64,000 bases of DNA from Micromonospora sp. NBC_01740 (GTDB lineage Bacteria; Actinomycetota; Actinomycetes; Mycobacteriales; Micromonosporaceae), in NCBI RefSeq assembly GCF_035920365.1, contig NZ_CP109150.1:1550001-1614000 (forward strand), written 5' to 3'. Each line of letters begins with the position of its first letter. Within the stretch, counting starts at the first letter, position 1. The position numbers were made by a program, and so were the translations under genes. The notes beneath the pieces were generated by a model. That model had not been told where the DNA came from, did not search any database, and worked only from the letters and a program-made list of their open reading frames with translations. Below are positions 40,240 to 48,831 of this stretch, in pieces.

Positions 40240-40718
40240 CCAGAGGGTTGGCCGGTCAGGTGGGCACGAAACGCAACCAAGCGGCCACCGGACACAGGCG
40301 TTTCGCGCTCCACGGCCGGTGGTGCGGCTCCTTCACGCGGACGGCGCGGTCACCGCTCACCGCCGGGCGAAGAGGGGAAACCCGCCGGGTGCGACTGAAC
40401 CGGAGCAGCGCGCCGCCGAGAAACAAGAGTCCCAGCCCAGGCCGGCCGCCGCGGTATCAGAGCCGCTTGAACGTCTGCGGCGACCGAGCCGGCACTGGCT
40501 ACTTCCGGCGTGTGGGCCAAGCTGCCCAAGCCGCAGCGACGGCACAGAGCATCAGGCAGACGAGGAGGCAACTCAGCGCGCCGCAGAGCACCGCGCCGAG
40601 GGCTCCCAGACTCTCCACGGACATGATCGTTCCATGCTGAGGCCTTGACCAGGAGGGGAGCCCTCGACCAACGTTCTCGTTGCCCTCGGGCACGGGCCCG
40701 CTGTCGTACCGTGTGCCG
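40240..40718. other. intergenic region right of the remnant
   Basis: About 480 bp. Only a tiny minus-strand membrane frame (40499-40624) is plausible. No tRNA 3'-end copy is seen that would close the remnant. Confidence 0.45.
40499..40624 (-). CDS. possible 41-residue membrane protein
   Basis: ATG 40624, no clear RBS. One long hydrophobic segment (LGALGAVLCGALSCLLVCLM...) and a basic end (PTRRK). Weak support; may be chance. Confidence 0.3.
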   Translation of the reverse strand: MSVESLGALGAVLCGALSCLLVCLMLCAVAAAWAAWPTRRK

Positions 40719-41429
40719 GTGAACAGCCAGGATCGCAGTACCTACCTGGCCGCCGCCGCGGCCAACCTGACCTTCAACTCGCCGCTCGGCGAGGAGCGGG
40801 TGGCGGACCTGGTCCGGCGACTGACCCCCACCGGGCCGGGCTGGCGGGCCCTGGACCTGGGCTGCGGCAACGGCGAGCTGCTCCTGCGGCTGTGCGAGGC
40901 CCACGGCATCGCCGGCGACGGGGTGGAACGCCACGCCATCGACTGTGAACGGGCCCGGCTGCGCGCGACGGAACGGGGAGCCGCCGAGCGGGTCACCTTC
41001 CACGGCGCGGACGCGGCCACCTGGGACCGGCCCGCCCACCTCGTCGTCAACGTCGGGGCCGGCCAGATCTGGGGCGACGCCGCGCGAGCCCTCGCCGCGC
41101 TGCACCGGCTCACGCTGCCCGGCGGCAGGCTGCTGTTCGCTGACGGCTTCTACCAGGCCAGCCCCGGTGTGCAGGTCCGCGAGATCTTCGGCGACATGCC
41201 CGACCTGGCTGGCCTGGCCCAGCTCGCCGTGGACGCCGGGTTCCGACCGCTGCACGTCGCCGTGTCCACCCTCGCCGAGTGGGACGACTTCGAGTCCGAC
41301 TGGCGTGCGGGCATCGAGCGCCTCGGCACGCCGGAGGCGCGTGCGTTCGCCGACGAGCGGCGCGTCGAGTACCTCACCGGCTACCGCGACGTCGTCGGCT
41401 TCGGCTGGCTGATCCTGACACCGGCCTGA
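40719..41429 (+). CDS. class I SAM-dependent methyltransferase
   Basis: 236 aa, GTG 40719. SAM motif I ALDLGCGNGELLLRLCE, acidic end of strand 2 GDGVERHAID, FHGADAATWD (motif II), VVNVGAGQIWGD, then LPGGRLLFADGFYQ. The C-terminal part carries EWDDFESDWRAGIERL. The substrate is unknown; the sequence most resembles small-molecule methyltransferases of the Methyltransf_25/11 type. Confidence 0.85.
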   Translation: MNSQDRSTYLAAAAANLTFNSPLGEERVADLVRRLTPTGPGWRALDLGCGNGELLLRLCEAHGIAGDGVERHAIDCERARLRATERGAAERVTFHGADAATWDRPAHLVVNVGAGQIWGDAARALAALHRLTLPGGRLLFADGFYQASPGVQVREIFGDMPDLAGLAQLAVDAGFRPLHVAVSTLAEWDDFESDWRAGIERLGTPEARAFADERRVEYLTGYRDVVGFGWLILTPA

Positions 41430-41595
41430 CCGCCTGACCGCCGGCCCGCCGGACCGCTGCGCAGCGTGGATGTTCCCCGGGCGTGGGGCGGCGTCCGGGC
41501 TGAAGTCGTACCGGCCAGCCCGACGACGGGGCCCGGGCAGGTAGAGCCGCTGATGGACGGTTCCGGCGAAGCCCAGGTCCGGAGCGGCCGCTGGC

Positions 41596-42117
41596 TCAGG
41601 GTCTCCGTTCGTCGCCGGGCGCCGGGCGCGTGGCGAGGCGGTGCAGCCAGGCAAGGTCGGCGCGGTCCACGTCGCGCGGTTCGTAGCCGCTGTGGAACAG
41701 CAGCTGCTGGGTGACCGAGATGCAGTCGACCCGGCGACCGGCGATGGTGCCGGTGGTGAAGCAGCCCTTCGGCCAGCGGAAGGTGCCGCCGTCGAGGCTG
41801 GCCTGGTGGCCGTCGCCGGCCTCGTCGAACGCCAGCGGATGCAGGTCGACCCGCCCCCGCCCGTCGGCGACGACCTCGACGCGGACCGGCCGCCAGTCGG
41901 TCTCGACGACGTAGCCGAGCCGGCCGAGGGCGTTCAACGCCGCGGCCTCCTGCTCCGCGGCGACGGCCAGGTCCAGGTCGCGGTGCGCACGGGTCTGGTG
42001 TCCGACGAGCGCGTCGACGCCCCAGCCGCCGCCGATCCAGGCCCGGCACCCGGCGGCGGTGAGAGCGGCCAGGACGGCGTGGACCTCGTCGGCGTCCATG
42101 TCGGCGGTCACGACCAC
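41596..42117 (-). CDS. aminoglycoside/lincosamide-type nucleotidyltransferase
   Basis: 173 aa, GTG 42117 (ATG 42099 possible). AWIGGGWGVDALVGHQTRAHRDLDLAV is the polymerase-beta NTase signature with metal-binding Asp residues, as in LinA and ANT(2'') enzymes. WRPVRVEVV and VDLHPLAF supply the third acidic residue. It may modify an antibiotic with AMP, or an unknown small molecule; resistance is not shown. No operon partner. Confidence 0.78.
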   Translation of the reverse strand: MVVTADMDADEVHAVLAALTAAGCRAWIGGGWGVDALVGHQTRAHRDLDLAVAAEQEAAALNALGRLGYVVETDWRPVRVEVVADGRGRVDLHPLAFDEAGDGHQASLDGGTFRWPKGCFTTGTIAGRRVDCISVTQQLLFHSGYEPRDVDRADLAWLHRLATRPAPGDERRP

Positions 42118-42316
42118 CGTTCTAGCCCCTGCGGGCAGGACTCAGCCACCGAAATCCACCGCCCGGGCCGGACGGCGGCGAGATCGCCGCGTTCACACCG
42201 AGCATCGACGGCGTCCAGGCGCGGTGCCGCGGCACGACGAGCGGTCCGAGGCCCCGTAGGCCCGGGGCGTCGCGGGCGGGCCAGGATTGGTCGTACGGGC
42301 CGCCTACGCTTTCGCC

Positions 42317-43096
42317 GTGATTTCGGACCTCTCCCGGTTGCTGAGTTCGCTACCGCCCGCGACGCTGCCGCCCGGCCGCACCGTCGAGCCGGAGGACGGT
42401 GGACCGCCGCCGTACTGGCTGAGCGACGCCCCGGTCGATCCGGGACTGTGGGCGCGGATGCGGTCGCGGCATCCGGAGTCCGGGCTGTGGCCGCTGCTGC
42501 TGAGCGGGCTGTCGAGTGACGAGAGCCGCCCGTGGGCCGACGGCGAGGTGTCTCCGGCCGACATGTCGTCGCCGGAGCAGCACGACGTGGCGAAGGTGCT
42601 GGCCCGGTGGTGGGCCGACTGTGCGACGACCGGCGAGGACGGCACGTCGGACGTCACGGCCCCGTTCGGCCAGGACTGGCCCGGCCTCGCCCCGCCCGGC
42701 GACCTGGCGGAGGCGCCCGACGTGCTCGCCGACGAGTGCGCGGAGTTCCTCGTGGACGGGCGGACGCGTCTCGGGCTCGTGCCGGCCGCCCGCAGCGCGG
42801 ACACGCTCGCCGTGGTGGGCTGGTACGGCCCGGCGAACCACACCGGCGACGCCGGGGAGATCTCGGCGGTGCTGCGGAGTTGGGAGGACCGGTTCGGCGT
42901 ACGGGTGGTCGGCGTCGGGTTCGCGACGCTGAACCTCAGCGTCGCCGCGCCACCGACGTCGACCGGGCACGCCTTGGCGGTCGCGGCCGAGCATTTCGCC
43001 TTCTGCCCGGACAACGTCTGGCAGGGCGCCGGGTCCCTGACCGCCTACGCCGAGCAACTCCTCGGCCTGCACTCCTGGTCGTTCTGGTGGGACTGA
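42317..43096 (+). CDS. DUF4253 protein
   Basis: 259 aa, GTG 42317. The C-terminal half has the DUF4253 pattern LVPAARSADTLAVVGWYGPANH, ISAVLRSWEDRFGVRVVGVGFATLNLSVAAPP, ALAVAAEHFAFCPDNVWQG and YAEQLLGLHSWSFWWD. Function of the family is unknown. Standing alone between an NTase and a PadR-linked gene. Confidence 0.85.
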   Translation: MISDLSRLLSSLPPATLPPGRTVEPEDGGPPPYWLSDAPVDPGLWARMRSRHPESGLWPLLLSGLSSDESRPWADGEVSPADMSSPEQHDVAKVLARWWADCATTGEDGTSDVTAPFGQDWPGLAPPGDLAEAPDVLADECAEFLVDGRTRLGLVPAARSADTLAVVGWYGPANHTGDAGEISAVLRSWEDRFGVRVVGVGFATLNLSVAAPPTSTGHALAVAAEHFAFCPDNVWQGAGSLTAYAEQLLGLHSWSFWWD

Positions 43097-43204
43097 CGAC
43101 GGATCGGAGCTGGTAGGACTGGCGCCGGAGAGCGTTTCGTCGGACACGGCCGCCGTCCGACGCCACCACGTCCGACGTCGCCCCGCCGCCCGATGTCCCG
43201 GCGG

Positions 43205-44302
43205 TCAGCCGACGGCGGCCGTCGGCTGCGGGCTGCGCCGGGGTACGGCGGCCAGCGCCAGCCCCAGCAGCGCGCTCGCCGCGCCCACCACGAACAGCAG
43301 CGAGCCCGCCGGCTGACCCAGCCACTCCCACAGCGGGTGCCACGTCGGGTGCGGCTCGGCGCGGTGATGCTGGAGCAGGCTCGGGACGGTCAGCAGTGCG
43401 GGCGTCCACCAGAGGAACAGGGTGATCGCGAACAGGACGCTGACCGCTCCCCGGGCGGGATTTCCCGCCTCGGTGCGCCGGCTGGCCCAGCCGAAGACCA
43501 GCCAGCCGAGGGCCGCTCCCAGCAGGCCACCGGCGACGCCGGCCGGCAGCACGGCCGGCGGGGCCGTCCGGCTCAGCGCCAGCGACAGGTTGCTGCCGTC
43601 GGGCGAGGGCGGGGCGGCCACCTGGAGCTGGAGGACCGTGTCGCCGCGCCGGGCGAGCAGGGTGGTGTCGGTGATCGTGACGACCTGGGCGCACGTCTTG
43701 TCGACACAGCCCGGGTTGCTGCGGACCTCCGGCGCGTACACCTGCCAGCCGGTTTCGCGCAGGCGCCGCTGCGCCAGGGCGAGCGTCTCGTCGGCGGGCA
43801 TCGGGGGTGTGCCGGCCGTGCCGGCCACGACGGCGCTCTGCTGGTATTCGCCGCCGTCCCCGAGCAGCAGGTTGTCCAGCGCCCGGACGGTGAGCGGCTG
43901 GCTGTAGAAGGTGAAGAAGGCCGGCGCCAGGTCGACGTCGCCGAGGTCGTGACCGGGCAGCACGGCGGCGAAGACGGCGGCGGTCTCGGCCCGGTCGGGC
44001 TGCGGCGGAGAGGTCTCCCAGGCGGCCCGGGTGGCGAGGGCGGCGGTGAACAGGCCGCAGATGACGGCGGTGAGGGTGGCCCAGACGCCGACCGTGCGGC
44101 TGGCCGGTCGTCCCAGCCGGCAACGCAGGCCGTGCCGGATCAGGTTGGCGGCCTCGCGCGGCGTCGGCCGGGTGCGGTCCGGCGGCGCCGCGTCCAGCAG
44201 TACCCCGACCATCTCGTCGGCCCGGGCCTGCCGGTAGGCGCGGGGGTGGCAGAACAGCAGCCGCCGGTAGCGGCGGGCGAGCGGGTCGCCGGTCGTCGGC
44301 AT
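43205..44302 (-). CDS. membrane protein of the PadR-linked permease-like type
   Basis: 365 aa, ATG 44302 with GGAAGGA seven bases upstream. The N-terminal cytoplasmic segment LARRYRRLLFCHPRAYRQARADEMVGVLL is typical of actinobacterial proteins encoded next to PadR regulators. A membrane segment (about 70-92), an extracytoplasmic domain (about 95-235) and three or four more segments (about 240-350) follow. Function unknown. It lies 79 bp downstream of padR on the same strand, so the two are probably co-transcribed. Confidence 0.75.
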   Translation of the reverse strand: MPTTGDPLARRYRRLLFCHPRAYRQARADEMVGVLLDAAPPDRTRPTPREAANLIRHGLRCRLGRPASRTVGVWATLTAVICGLFTAALATRAAWETSPPQPDRAETAAVFAAVLPGHDLGDVDLAPAFFTFYSQPLTVRALDNLLLGDGGEYQQSAVVAGTAGTPPMPADETLALAQRRLRETGWQVYAPEVRSNPGCVDKTCAQVVTITDTTLLARRGDTVLQLQVAAPPSPDGSNLSLALSRTAPPAVLPAGVAGGLLGAALGWLVFGWASRRTEAGNPARGAVSVLFAITLFLWWTPALLTVPSLLQHHRAEPHPTWHPLWEWLGQPAGSLLFVVGAASALLGLALAAVPRRSPQPTAAVG

Positions 44303-44381
44303 GACTGTCCTTCCGATCGGTACGCACCGGCGGGCCGGTGCGGGTGCGGCAGACGCGGGTGCGGGTGCGGGTGCGGGGCGG

Positions 44382-44723
44382 TCAGGCGGTGCCGGGGCGG
44401 AGCGCCCGCAGCCGGCTCTCGGCGGCGGTGGCGAGCTGGCGCAGCCGGGCGGTCTCGACGTCCAGGGCGCGGATCCCGTCGGGGGTGAGGCGGTAGTAGC
44501 GGCGGAGCCGGCCGTCGACGGTCTCCTCGCGGTCGGGCGCGACGAGCCCCTGGGCGTGCAGCCGGTCGAGCGCGGCGTAGAGGGTGCCGGGCAGCAGGGT
44601 GACGCGCTGCGCGGACAGGGCGGTGACCTCGCGGATGATGCCGTAGCCGTGCCGGGGGCCACCGGCGAGCGCGGTGAGGATCAGGAAGGTCGGCTCTCGC
44701 ATCGCGGTCACGGGCGACACCAT
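44382..44723 (-). CDS. PadR-family transcriptional regulator
   Basis: 113 aa, ATG 44723 or ATG 44702. PadR winged helix: MREPTFLILTALAGGPRHGYGIIREV, LLPGTLYAALDRLHAQGLV, DGRLRRYYRLTPDGIRAL, then a short dimerisation helix. PadR proteins repress their own operon and the nearby target. An A+T-rich dyad overlaps the start codon (44721-44745). The downstream membrane protein is the likely target; the divergent flavin oxidoreductase may be another. Confidence 0.9.
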   Translation of the reverse strand: MVSPVTAMREPTFLILTALAGGPRHGYGIIREVTALSAQRVTLLPGTLYAALDRLHAQGLVAPDREETVDGRLRRYYRLTPDGIRALDVETARLRQLATAAESRLRALRPGTA

Positions 44724-44745
44724 ATTCAGATCATCGATATATGGT
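44721..44745. promoter_or_regulatory. PadR operator candidate
   Basis: CCATAT...ATATGG dyad, strikingly A+T-rich for this genome (44721-44745), at the padR start codon and 64 bp upstream of the divergent gene. Confidence 0.5.
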
Positions 44746-44808
44746 CAAGGCCGGCCCCGACCGCGACGGCCTGGCCCGCCCTTCGCCACGAGGCCTAGGC
44801 TGGCGATC

Positions 44809-45690
44809 ATGCGGATTGGCATCGTGATCCTTCCCGACCAGCGTTGGTCCGACTCGCGTCGCCGCTGGTCGCAGGCGGATGAGTGGGGCTTCGACCACGC
44901 CTGGACGTACGACCACCTGGGCTGGCGGGACCTGGTCGACGGCCCGTGGTTCGACTCCGTGACCACGCTGACCGCCGCCGCGACGGTGACCTCCCGGATC
45001 CGGCTCGGCACGCTGGTCGCCTCGCCGAACTTCCGTCACCCGGCCGCGTTCGCCCGGCAGGTCACCGCGCTCGACGACGTCTCCGGCGGGCGGCTGCTGC
45101 TCGGCCTCGGCGCGGGCGGCATCGGCTTCGACTCGGCCGTCCTGGGCGGGGAGACGCTGCCGCCGCGCCAACGGGTGGACCGGCTCGCCGAGTTCGCCGA
45201 GCTGCTCGACCTCATCCTGCGCGAGGACGGCACGACCTGGCGCGGGGAGTGGTTCACCGCCGTGGACGCGCGGAACAACCCGGGCTGCGTACAGACGCCC
45301 CGGGTGCCGTTCGTGATGGCCGCCAACGGGCCCCGGTCGATGCGGCTGGTGGCGCGGTTCGGCCAGGGCTGGGTCACCACCGGGCCCGACGAGGACGACC
45401 TGGAGCGCTGGTGGGACGGGGTGGCCGAGGCCGCCGCCCGGATGGACGCGACGCTCGCCGCCGCCGGCCGCGACCCGGGCACCCTGGACCGCTACCTCTC
45501 GCTCGACTCCGCGCCGGTCTTCTCGCTGCGCAGCGCCGAGTTCTTCGCCGACCAGGTCGGCCGGGCCGCCGCCCTCGGCTTCACCGACGTGGTCACCCAC
45601 TGGCCCCGGGCCAGCAGCTGGTACGCCGGTGACGAGGCCGTCCTGGCGGACGTCGCCACCCGCCTGCTGCCCGAGCTGCGACGCGCCTGA
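44809..45690 (+). CDS. LLM-class F420/FMN-dependent oxidoreductase
   Basis: 293 aa, ATG 44809. TIM-barrel luciferase-like family: MRIGIVILPDQRW, EWGFDHAWTYDH, TSRIRLGTLVASPNFRHPAAFARQ, LDDVSGGRLLLGLGAGG, PFVMAANGPRSMRLVARFGQGWV. The pattern is typical of actinobacterial F420-dependent members. Substrate unknown. No partner gene in the same direction. Confidence 0.88.
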   Translation: MRIGIVILPDQRWSDSRRRWSQADEWGFDHAWTYDHLGWRDLVDGPWFDSVTTLTAAATVTSRIRLGTLVASPNFRHPAAFARQVTALDDVSGGRLLLGLGAGGIGFDSAVLGGETLPPRQRVDRLAEFAELLDLILREDGTTWRGEWFTAVDARNNPGCVQTPRVPFVMAANGPRSMRLVARFGQGWVTTGPDEDDLERWWDGVAEAAARMDATLAAAGRDPGTLDRYLSLDSAPVFSLRSAEFFADQVGRAAALGFTDVVTHWPRASSWYAGDEAVLADVATRLLPELRRA

Positions 45691-45747
45691 CCGGGCGCCC
45701 TCGCCGGAGACGTCAGCCCGGCCGGCGGACGCGTCGAGCCGGCGACC

Positions 45748-46179
45748 TCAGGTGCCGAGGTCTCCGGTGGTGATGCCGCCGTCGCCGCCGGAGACCAACC
45801 GGAACCGGATGCAGACCACCTCGCTGTCGTCGGTGACGGGGGTGCCCACGCGCGCCCAGTAGGCGGCGTGACCGGCGCGCCACTCCTCGATGGAACGATC
45901 CCCCTCCCCTTCGGAGCGGGCGAAGTCCCACGGCACGTCCGCGAAGCGGACCACCTCGACGCCGGTGACCTCCACGACGCCGACCAGCGCGTCCTCGTCG
46001 TCGACGAGGGCCAGCCGCTCGCCGGCGTGCTCCAGCTCCTCGCCCTCCTCGGCGTACTCGGTGGTCAGCCCGGCGGTCGCCGTCTTCACCCCGGCGAGCA
46101 CCAGGGCGTTGAGCCGCGTACGCAGCTCACCGGGAGTGCCGAGGGCGAGGGTGCGCAGTCCACCGATCCGAGGCCACAT
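45748..46179 (-). CDS. ASCH-domain protein
   Basis: 143 aa from ATG 46179 (GTG-type starts further upstream are possible). The ASCH fold is indicated by LALGTPGELRTRLNALVLAGVKTATAGL (GxKTxT signature), ERLALVDDEDALVGVVEVTGVEVVRFADV and DWARSEGEGDRSIEEWRAGHAAYW-like spacing in the second half. ASCH domains bind RNA or act as nucleoside amidohydrolases (YqfB type). The role here is unknown. Confidence 0.82.
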   Translation of the reverse strand: MWPRIGGLRTLALGTPGELRTRLNALVLAGVKTATAGLTTEYAEEGEELEHAGERLALVDDEDALVGVVEVTGVEVVRFADVPWDFARSEGEGDRSIEEWRAGHAAYWARVGTPVTDDSEVVCIRFRLVSGGDGGITTGDLGT

Positions 46180-46283
46180 CCTGCCGACCGTACCGTCGCC
46201 GTCGATCAACCGTCGTGGCATTTCCGCCCCCACCGTCGGTGCGGCGGGCGCTACGGTGGGTGGGGCGACGATCGGGAGGCGGC

Positions 46284-46820
46284 ATGGCGGACAGGCGCGC
46301 GGTGCTCATCCCCGGCCGGGGCTACGACACCCGGTTCCCCCTCTTCGTCTACGCCGGCGAGGCGCTGCGCCGCGTCGGCTACGCCCTGCACGCCCTCTCG
46401 TGGGAGGTGCCGGAGCAGTTCGCCCCCGACCGCGACGGGCCGGGGCCGGCCATCGAATGGGTGGTCGGGCAGGTCGCCCCGACCCTCGCCGAGCCGACGC
46501 ACCTGCTGGTCGGCAAGTCGCTCGGCTCGATGGCCACGCCGCTCGCGGCCGACCGCGGGCTGCCGGCCGTCTGGCTCACCCCGCTGCTGCACGTGCCCGC
46601 CGTGGTCGACGGCCTGCGCCGCGCCACCGCGCCGTTCCTGCTGGTGGGCGGCACGGCGGACCCGTCCTGGGACGGCCCGCTCGCCCGCCGGCTCACCCCG
46701 CACGTGGTGGAGATCGAGCAGGCCGACCACGCGCTGATGGTGCCGGGCCCGCTGGCCCGCTCGGCGGAGGCGCTCGGCCGGGTCTGCACGTCGGTCGAGG
46801 ACTTCGTTCAGATCAGGTGA
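46284..46820 (+). CDS. small alpha/beta-hydrolase
   Basis: 178 aa, ATG 46284 with GGGAGG four bases upstream. Core lid-less hydrolase: AVLIPGRGYDTRFPL, nucleophile elbow LLVGKSLGSMAT (Ser), acid in LLVGGTADPSW, His in IEQADHALMVPG. Similar proteins are annotated as alpha/beta-hydrolases of unknown substrate. Its last 13 bp overlap the convergent questin-oxidase-like gene. Confidence 0.8.
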   Translation: MADRRAVLIPGRGYDTRFPLFVYAGEALRRVGYALHALSWEVPEQFAPDRDGPGPAIEWVVGQVAPTLAEPTHLLVGKSLGSMATPLAADRGLPAVWLTPLLHVPAVVDGLRRATAPFLLVGGTADPSWDGPLARRLTPHVVEIEQADHALMVPGPLARSAEALGRVCTSVEDFVQIR

Positions 46821-48016
46821 CCGGCATAGCCGGCGACGGCGAGCACCCGCTCGTCGCCGCTCGCCGCGTGCGCGTCCAGCACCGCGTCGGCCAGCTTCAC
46901 CACGTGCGCGTCGCCGTGCCGGGCGGCCCGGGCGAAGACCTCCGCCGGGGCGCCGGCAGCCAACGTCGATGGCACGGCCGGGCGCTCCGGGGCGTACACC
47001 GAGGTCACGGCCGCCGTCGCGGACCAGGCCGCGGCGACGCTCGCCGCCCACAGCGCCGGATCGAGAGCCGGCAGCGTACGCAGCACCGCCGTCGGGGCGG
47101 TCACCGCGTGCACCAGCATCACGGGCTCGGCGTGCCCGAAGCGTAGGTAGTCGAGGCTGGCGCCGTGCACCAGCGCGACCAGGTCCCGCTCGGCCCCGGC
47201 CGGTGTCCCCGCCGGCCGCAGCGCCGCCACCGCGGCCGGCCACCGCGGTACGGCCGGCAGCCGGCCCAGTCGTTCCCGGATCCCCCCGGTCCGGTCGGCG
47301 ATGCGGGGCAGCCCGGCCAGCGCGGCGGCGACGTGCGGCGCGACATCGTCGGCGACCGGGGTGCCCGGGGTCGGCAGGTCTCGTCCGGCCGGGTCGCCCG
47401 CGGTCGACGGGTGCCATGCGTCCGGCCGGGCGTGGCCGTCGCCGGGGACAGCGCCTTCCCCGGCCAACGCGGCGTGACCCGGGTCGACCGTTCCCGCACC
47501 GCTGGGTCGGGCGGCGCCGGGGACCGGCTGCCACCGGGCGGCCCAGTAGGCGAGGGCCTGGCCCAGCTCGGCGAGCCGCTCCGGGCTCTCCGCCCCCTCG
47601 CGCGGGGCGCTGCCGGGCGGCCGGGCGGGTGCCCCCAGGGCGCGGACGGCGTGACCGACCCGGATGACGCCGTGGGTGGCACCGGCGGCGATGCCCGGCA
47701 GCAGCCGGGGCCACCAGGTGCCGAGCACCTCCCGCCAGGGCCGTTCCCGCAGCTCCCGGTCGAAGTGCGCCAGCCAGTCCCCGGCCCGCTTCGGGTCGCC
47801 GAGCGCCTCGCGCCAGTCCTCGATCGGCCGCAGGCCGCGCGGCAGCTCGTCCAACCGCCCCAGGTACGCGTCCAGCCAGCGGTGCACCACCCCGTCGTGC
47901 CCGTGCCGGACCAGCGCCTCCACGGCCATCGGCCCGTGGTTCGAGAGCCAGCCCTTGTACTCGGGGCCGGTGCGGTGCAGCCGTCGGTACGCCTCGTCCA
48001 GGATCTCCTCACCCAT
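46808..48016 (-). CDS. questin oxidase-like (DUF4243) protein
   Basis: 402 aa, ATG 48016 with GGAGG eight bases upstream. The family opens LDEAYRRLHRTGPEYKGWLSNHGPMAVEAL and has GVIRVGHAVRAL, AALAGLP, LDYLRFGHAEPVMLVHAVTAPTAV and C-terminal HVVKLADAVLDAHAASGD with conserved His residues. Fungal questin oxidase cleaves an anthraquinone ring; bacterial members have no proven substrate. It is followed closely by the phosphoribosyltransferase gene upstream (33 bp), so both may be one transcript. Confidence 0.82.
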   Translation of the reverse strand: MGEEILDEAYRRLHRTGPEYKGWLSNHGPMAVEALVRHGHDGVVHRWLDAYLGRLDELPRGLRPIEDWREALGDPKRAGDWLAHFDRELRERPWREVLGTWWPRLLPGIAAGATHGVIRVGHAVRALGAPARPPGSAPREGAESPERLAELGQALAYWAARWQPVPGAARPSGAGTVDPGHAALAGEGAVPGDGHARPDAWHPSTAGDPAGRDLPTPGTPVADDVAPHVAAALAGLPRIADRTGGIRERLGRLPAVPRWPAAVAALRPAGTPAGAERDLVALVHGASLDYLRFGHAEPVMLVHAVTAPTAVLRTLPALDPALWAASVAAAWSATAAVTSVYAPERPAVPSTLAAGAPAEVFARAARHGDAHVVKLADAVLDAHAASGDERVLAVAGYAGHLI

Positions 48017-48049
48017 GCGGCGATCCTCCGACCTCAACCGAGGTTCAGG

Positions 48050-48601
48050 TCAAGCCGTGAGATCCGCCCCGTCCACGAGCCCCCGTACGCGCAGCTCGGT
48101 GGCGATCGCCGGGGGGCAGTCCAGCACGACCGTGGCGGTGCCGACCGGTTCCGCGCCCCGCGCGGCGCAGATCTCGTAGAGCGCCCGCACCTGTGCCCCG
48201 GTGGCCACCCAGTCGTCCACCACCAGCACCCGGTCACCCCCTTGCAGGCCGTGGTCCCGCACGGCCAGGTCGACCCGTCGGCCCCGGAAGTCCGGCGGGC
48301 TCTGCGCCCAGGTGAGCGCCCCGGCGGGCAGCCGGCCGTCGCCCGGCTTGTGGGCCGGCACGAAGCCGACGCCGAGCGCCGTCGCGGCGAGCGGACCGAG
48401 CAGGTATCCGGTGACCGCCGGCGAGACGACCACCGTCGGCCGGGCGGCCCGGAACGGCTCCACGAGGGCCGGTCCCAGCCGGGCGAGGACCTCCGGGTCC
48501 CGCCACCAGCCGGAGACGTCGCTGACCAGGTGCGTGGCGCCGGGGCCGGGATCGATCCACCTGACCAGCGCGGCGAGGCGTCCGCTCAGCTCGGAGGGCA
48601 T
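48050..48601 (-). CDS. type I phosphoribosyltransferase (adenine PRT-like)
   Basis: 183 aa, ATG 48601. The PRPP-binding loop is VLVVDDWVATGAQVRAL, preceded by VVVSPAVTGYLLGPLAATALGVGFVPAHKPG (the base/flexible-loop region of apt-like enzymes). ThenGAEPVGTATVVLD completes the Rossmann-like core. It may salvage a purine or act as a regulator. The Asp-Asp-Trp in place of the common DDxxxTG start is a small deviation. Confidence 0.78.
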   Translation of the reverse strand: MPSELSGRLAALVRWIDPGPGATHLVSDVSGWWRDPEVLARLGPALVEPFRAARPTVVVSPAVTGYLLGPLAATALGVGFVPAHKPGDGRLPAGALTWAQSPPDFRGRRVDLAVRDHGLQGGDRVLVVDDWVATGAQVRALYEICAARGAEPVGTATVVLDCPPAIATELRVRGLVDGADLTA

Positions 48602-48831
48602 GGACCCATCCTGCGCCACGCGGTCTGGCTGGCCGTCGAGTGGGTGAGCCCGACGGGGACCGGGCCGGCGGTCCGCCCCGTACCCGGGCCGCCCGGCCCA
48701 CGTCGGATCGGATGATCGGCTACACGTATCACTGCAATTGCGGTCATACCACCATGATCACGTTGACTTCGGATGTGCTTCTCTCGTTACGGTCCGATCC
48801 GGTTTGTTCAGATGACGAAAGGACCGGGCCG

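Larger units (their letters stand above)
36810..40240. mobile_element. probable remnant of a second, related integrated element
   Basis: The sequence after the 36853 core aligns with the left end of the AICE, including its hairpin, and places the tandem motif ACGGGCCATCCACGGGCCA 71 bp after the core, as the AICE arm site lies 72 bp after its core. The same 19 bp recurs at 40217-40235, after a second copy of the dispersed repeat and a small ORF, mirroring the AICE right end. No integrase, rep or tra genes remain; an MFS gene and a hydrolase gene lie between. No third tRNA core is seen beyond 40240. Confidence 0.55.

Noticed and set aside
40300..40320. Possible third att core (GCTCCACG)
   Set aside because: Only an 8-bp match to the end of the core; no T-arm or anticodon sequence, so not supported.
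40350..41654. 434-residue minus-strand frame
   Set aside because: Antisense of the SAM methyltransferase gene; no family features.
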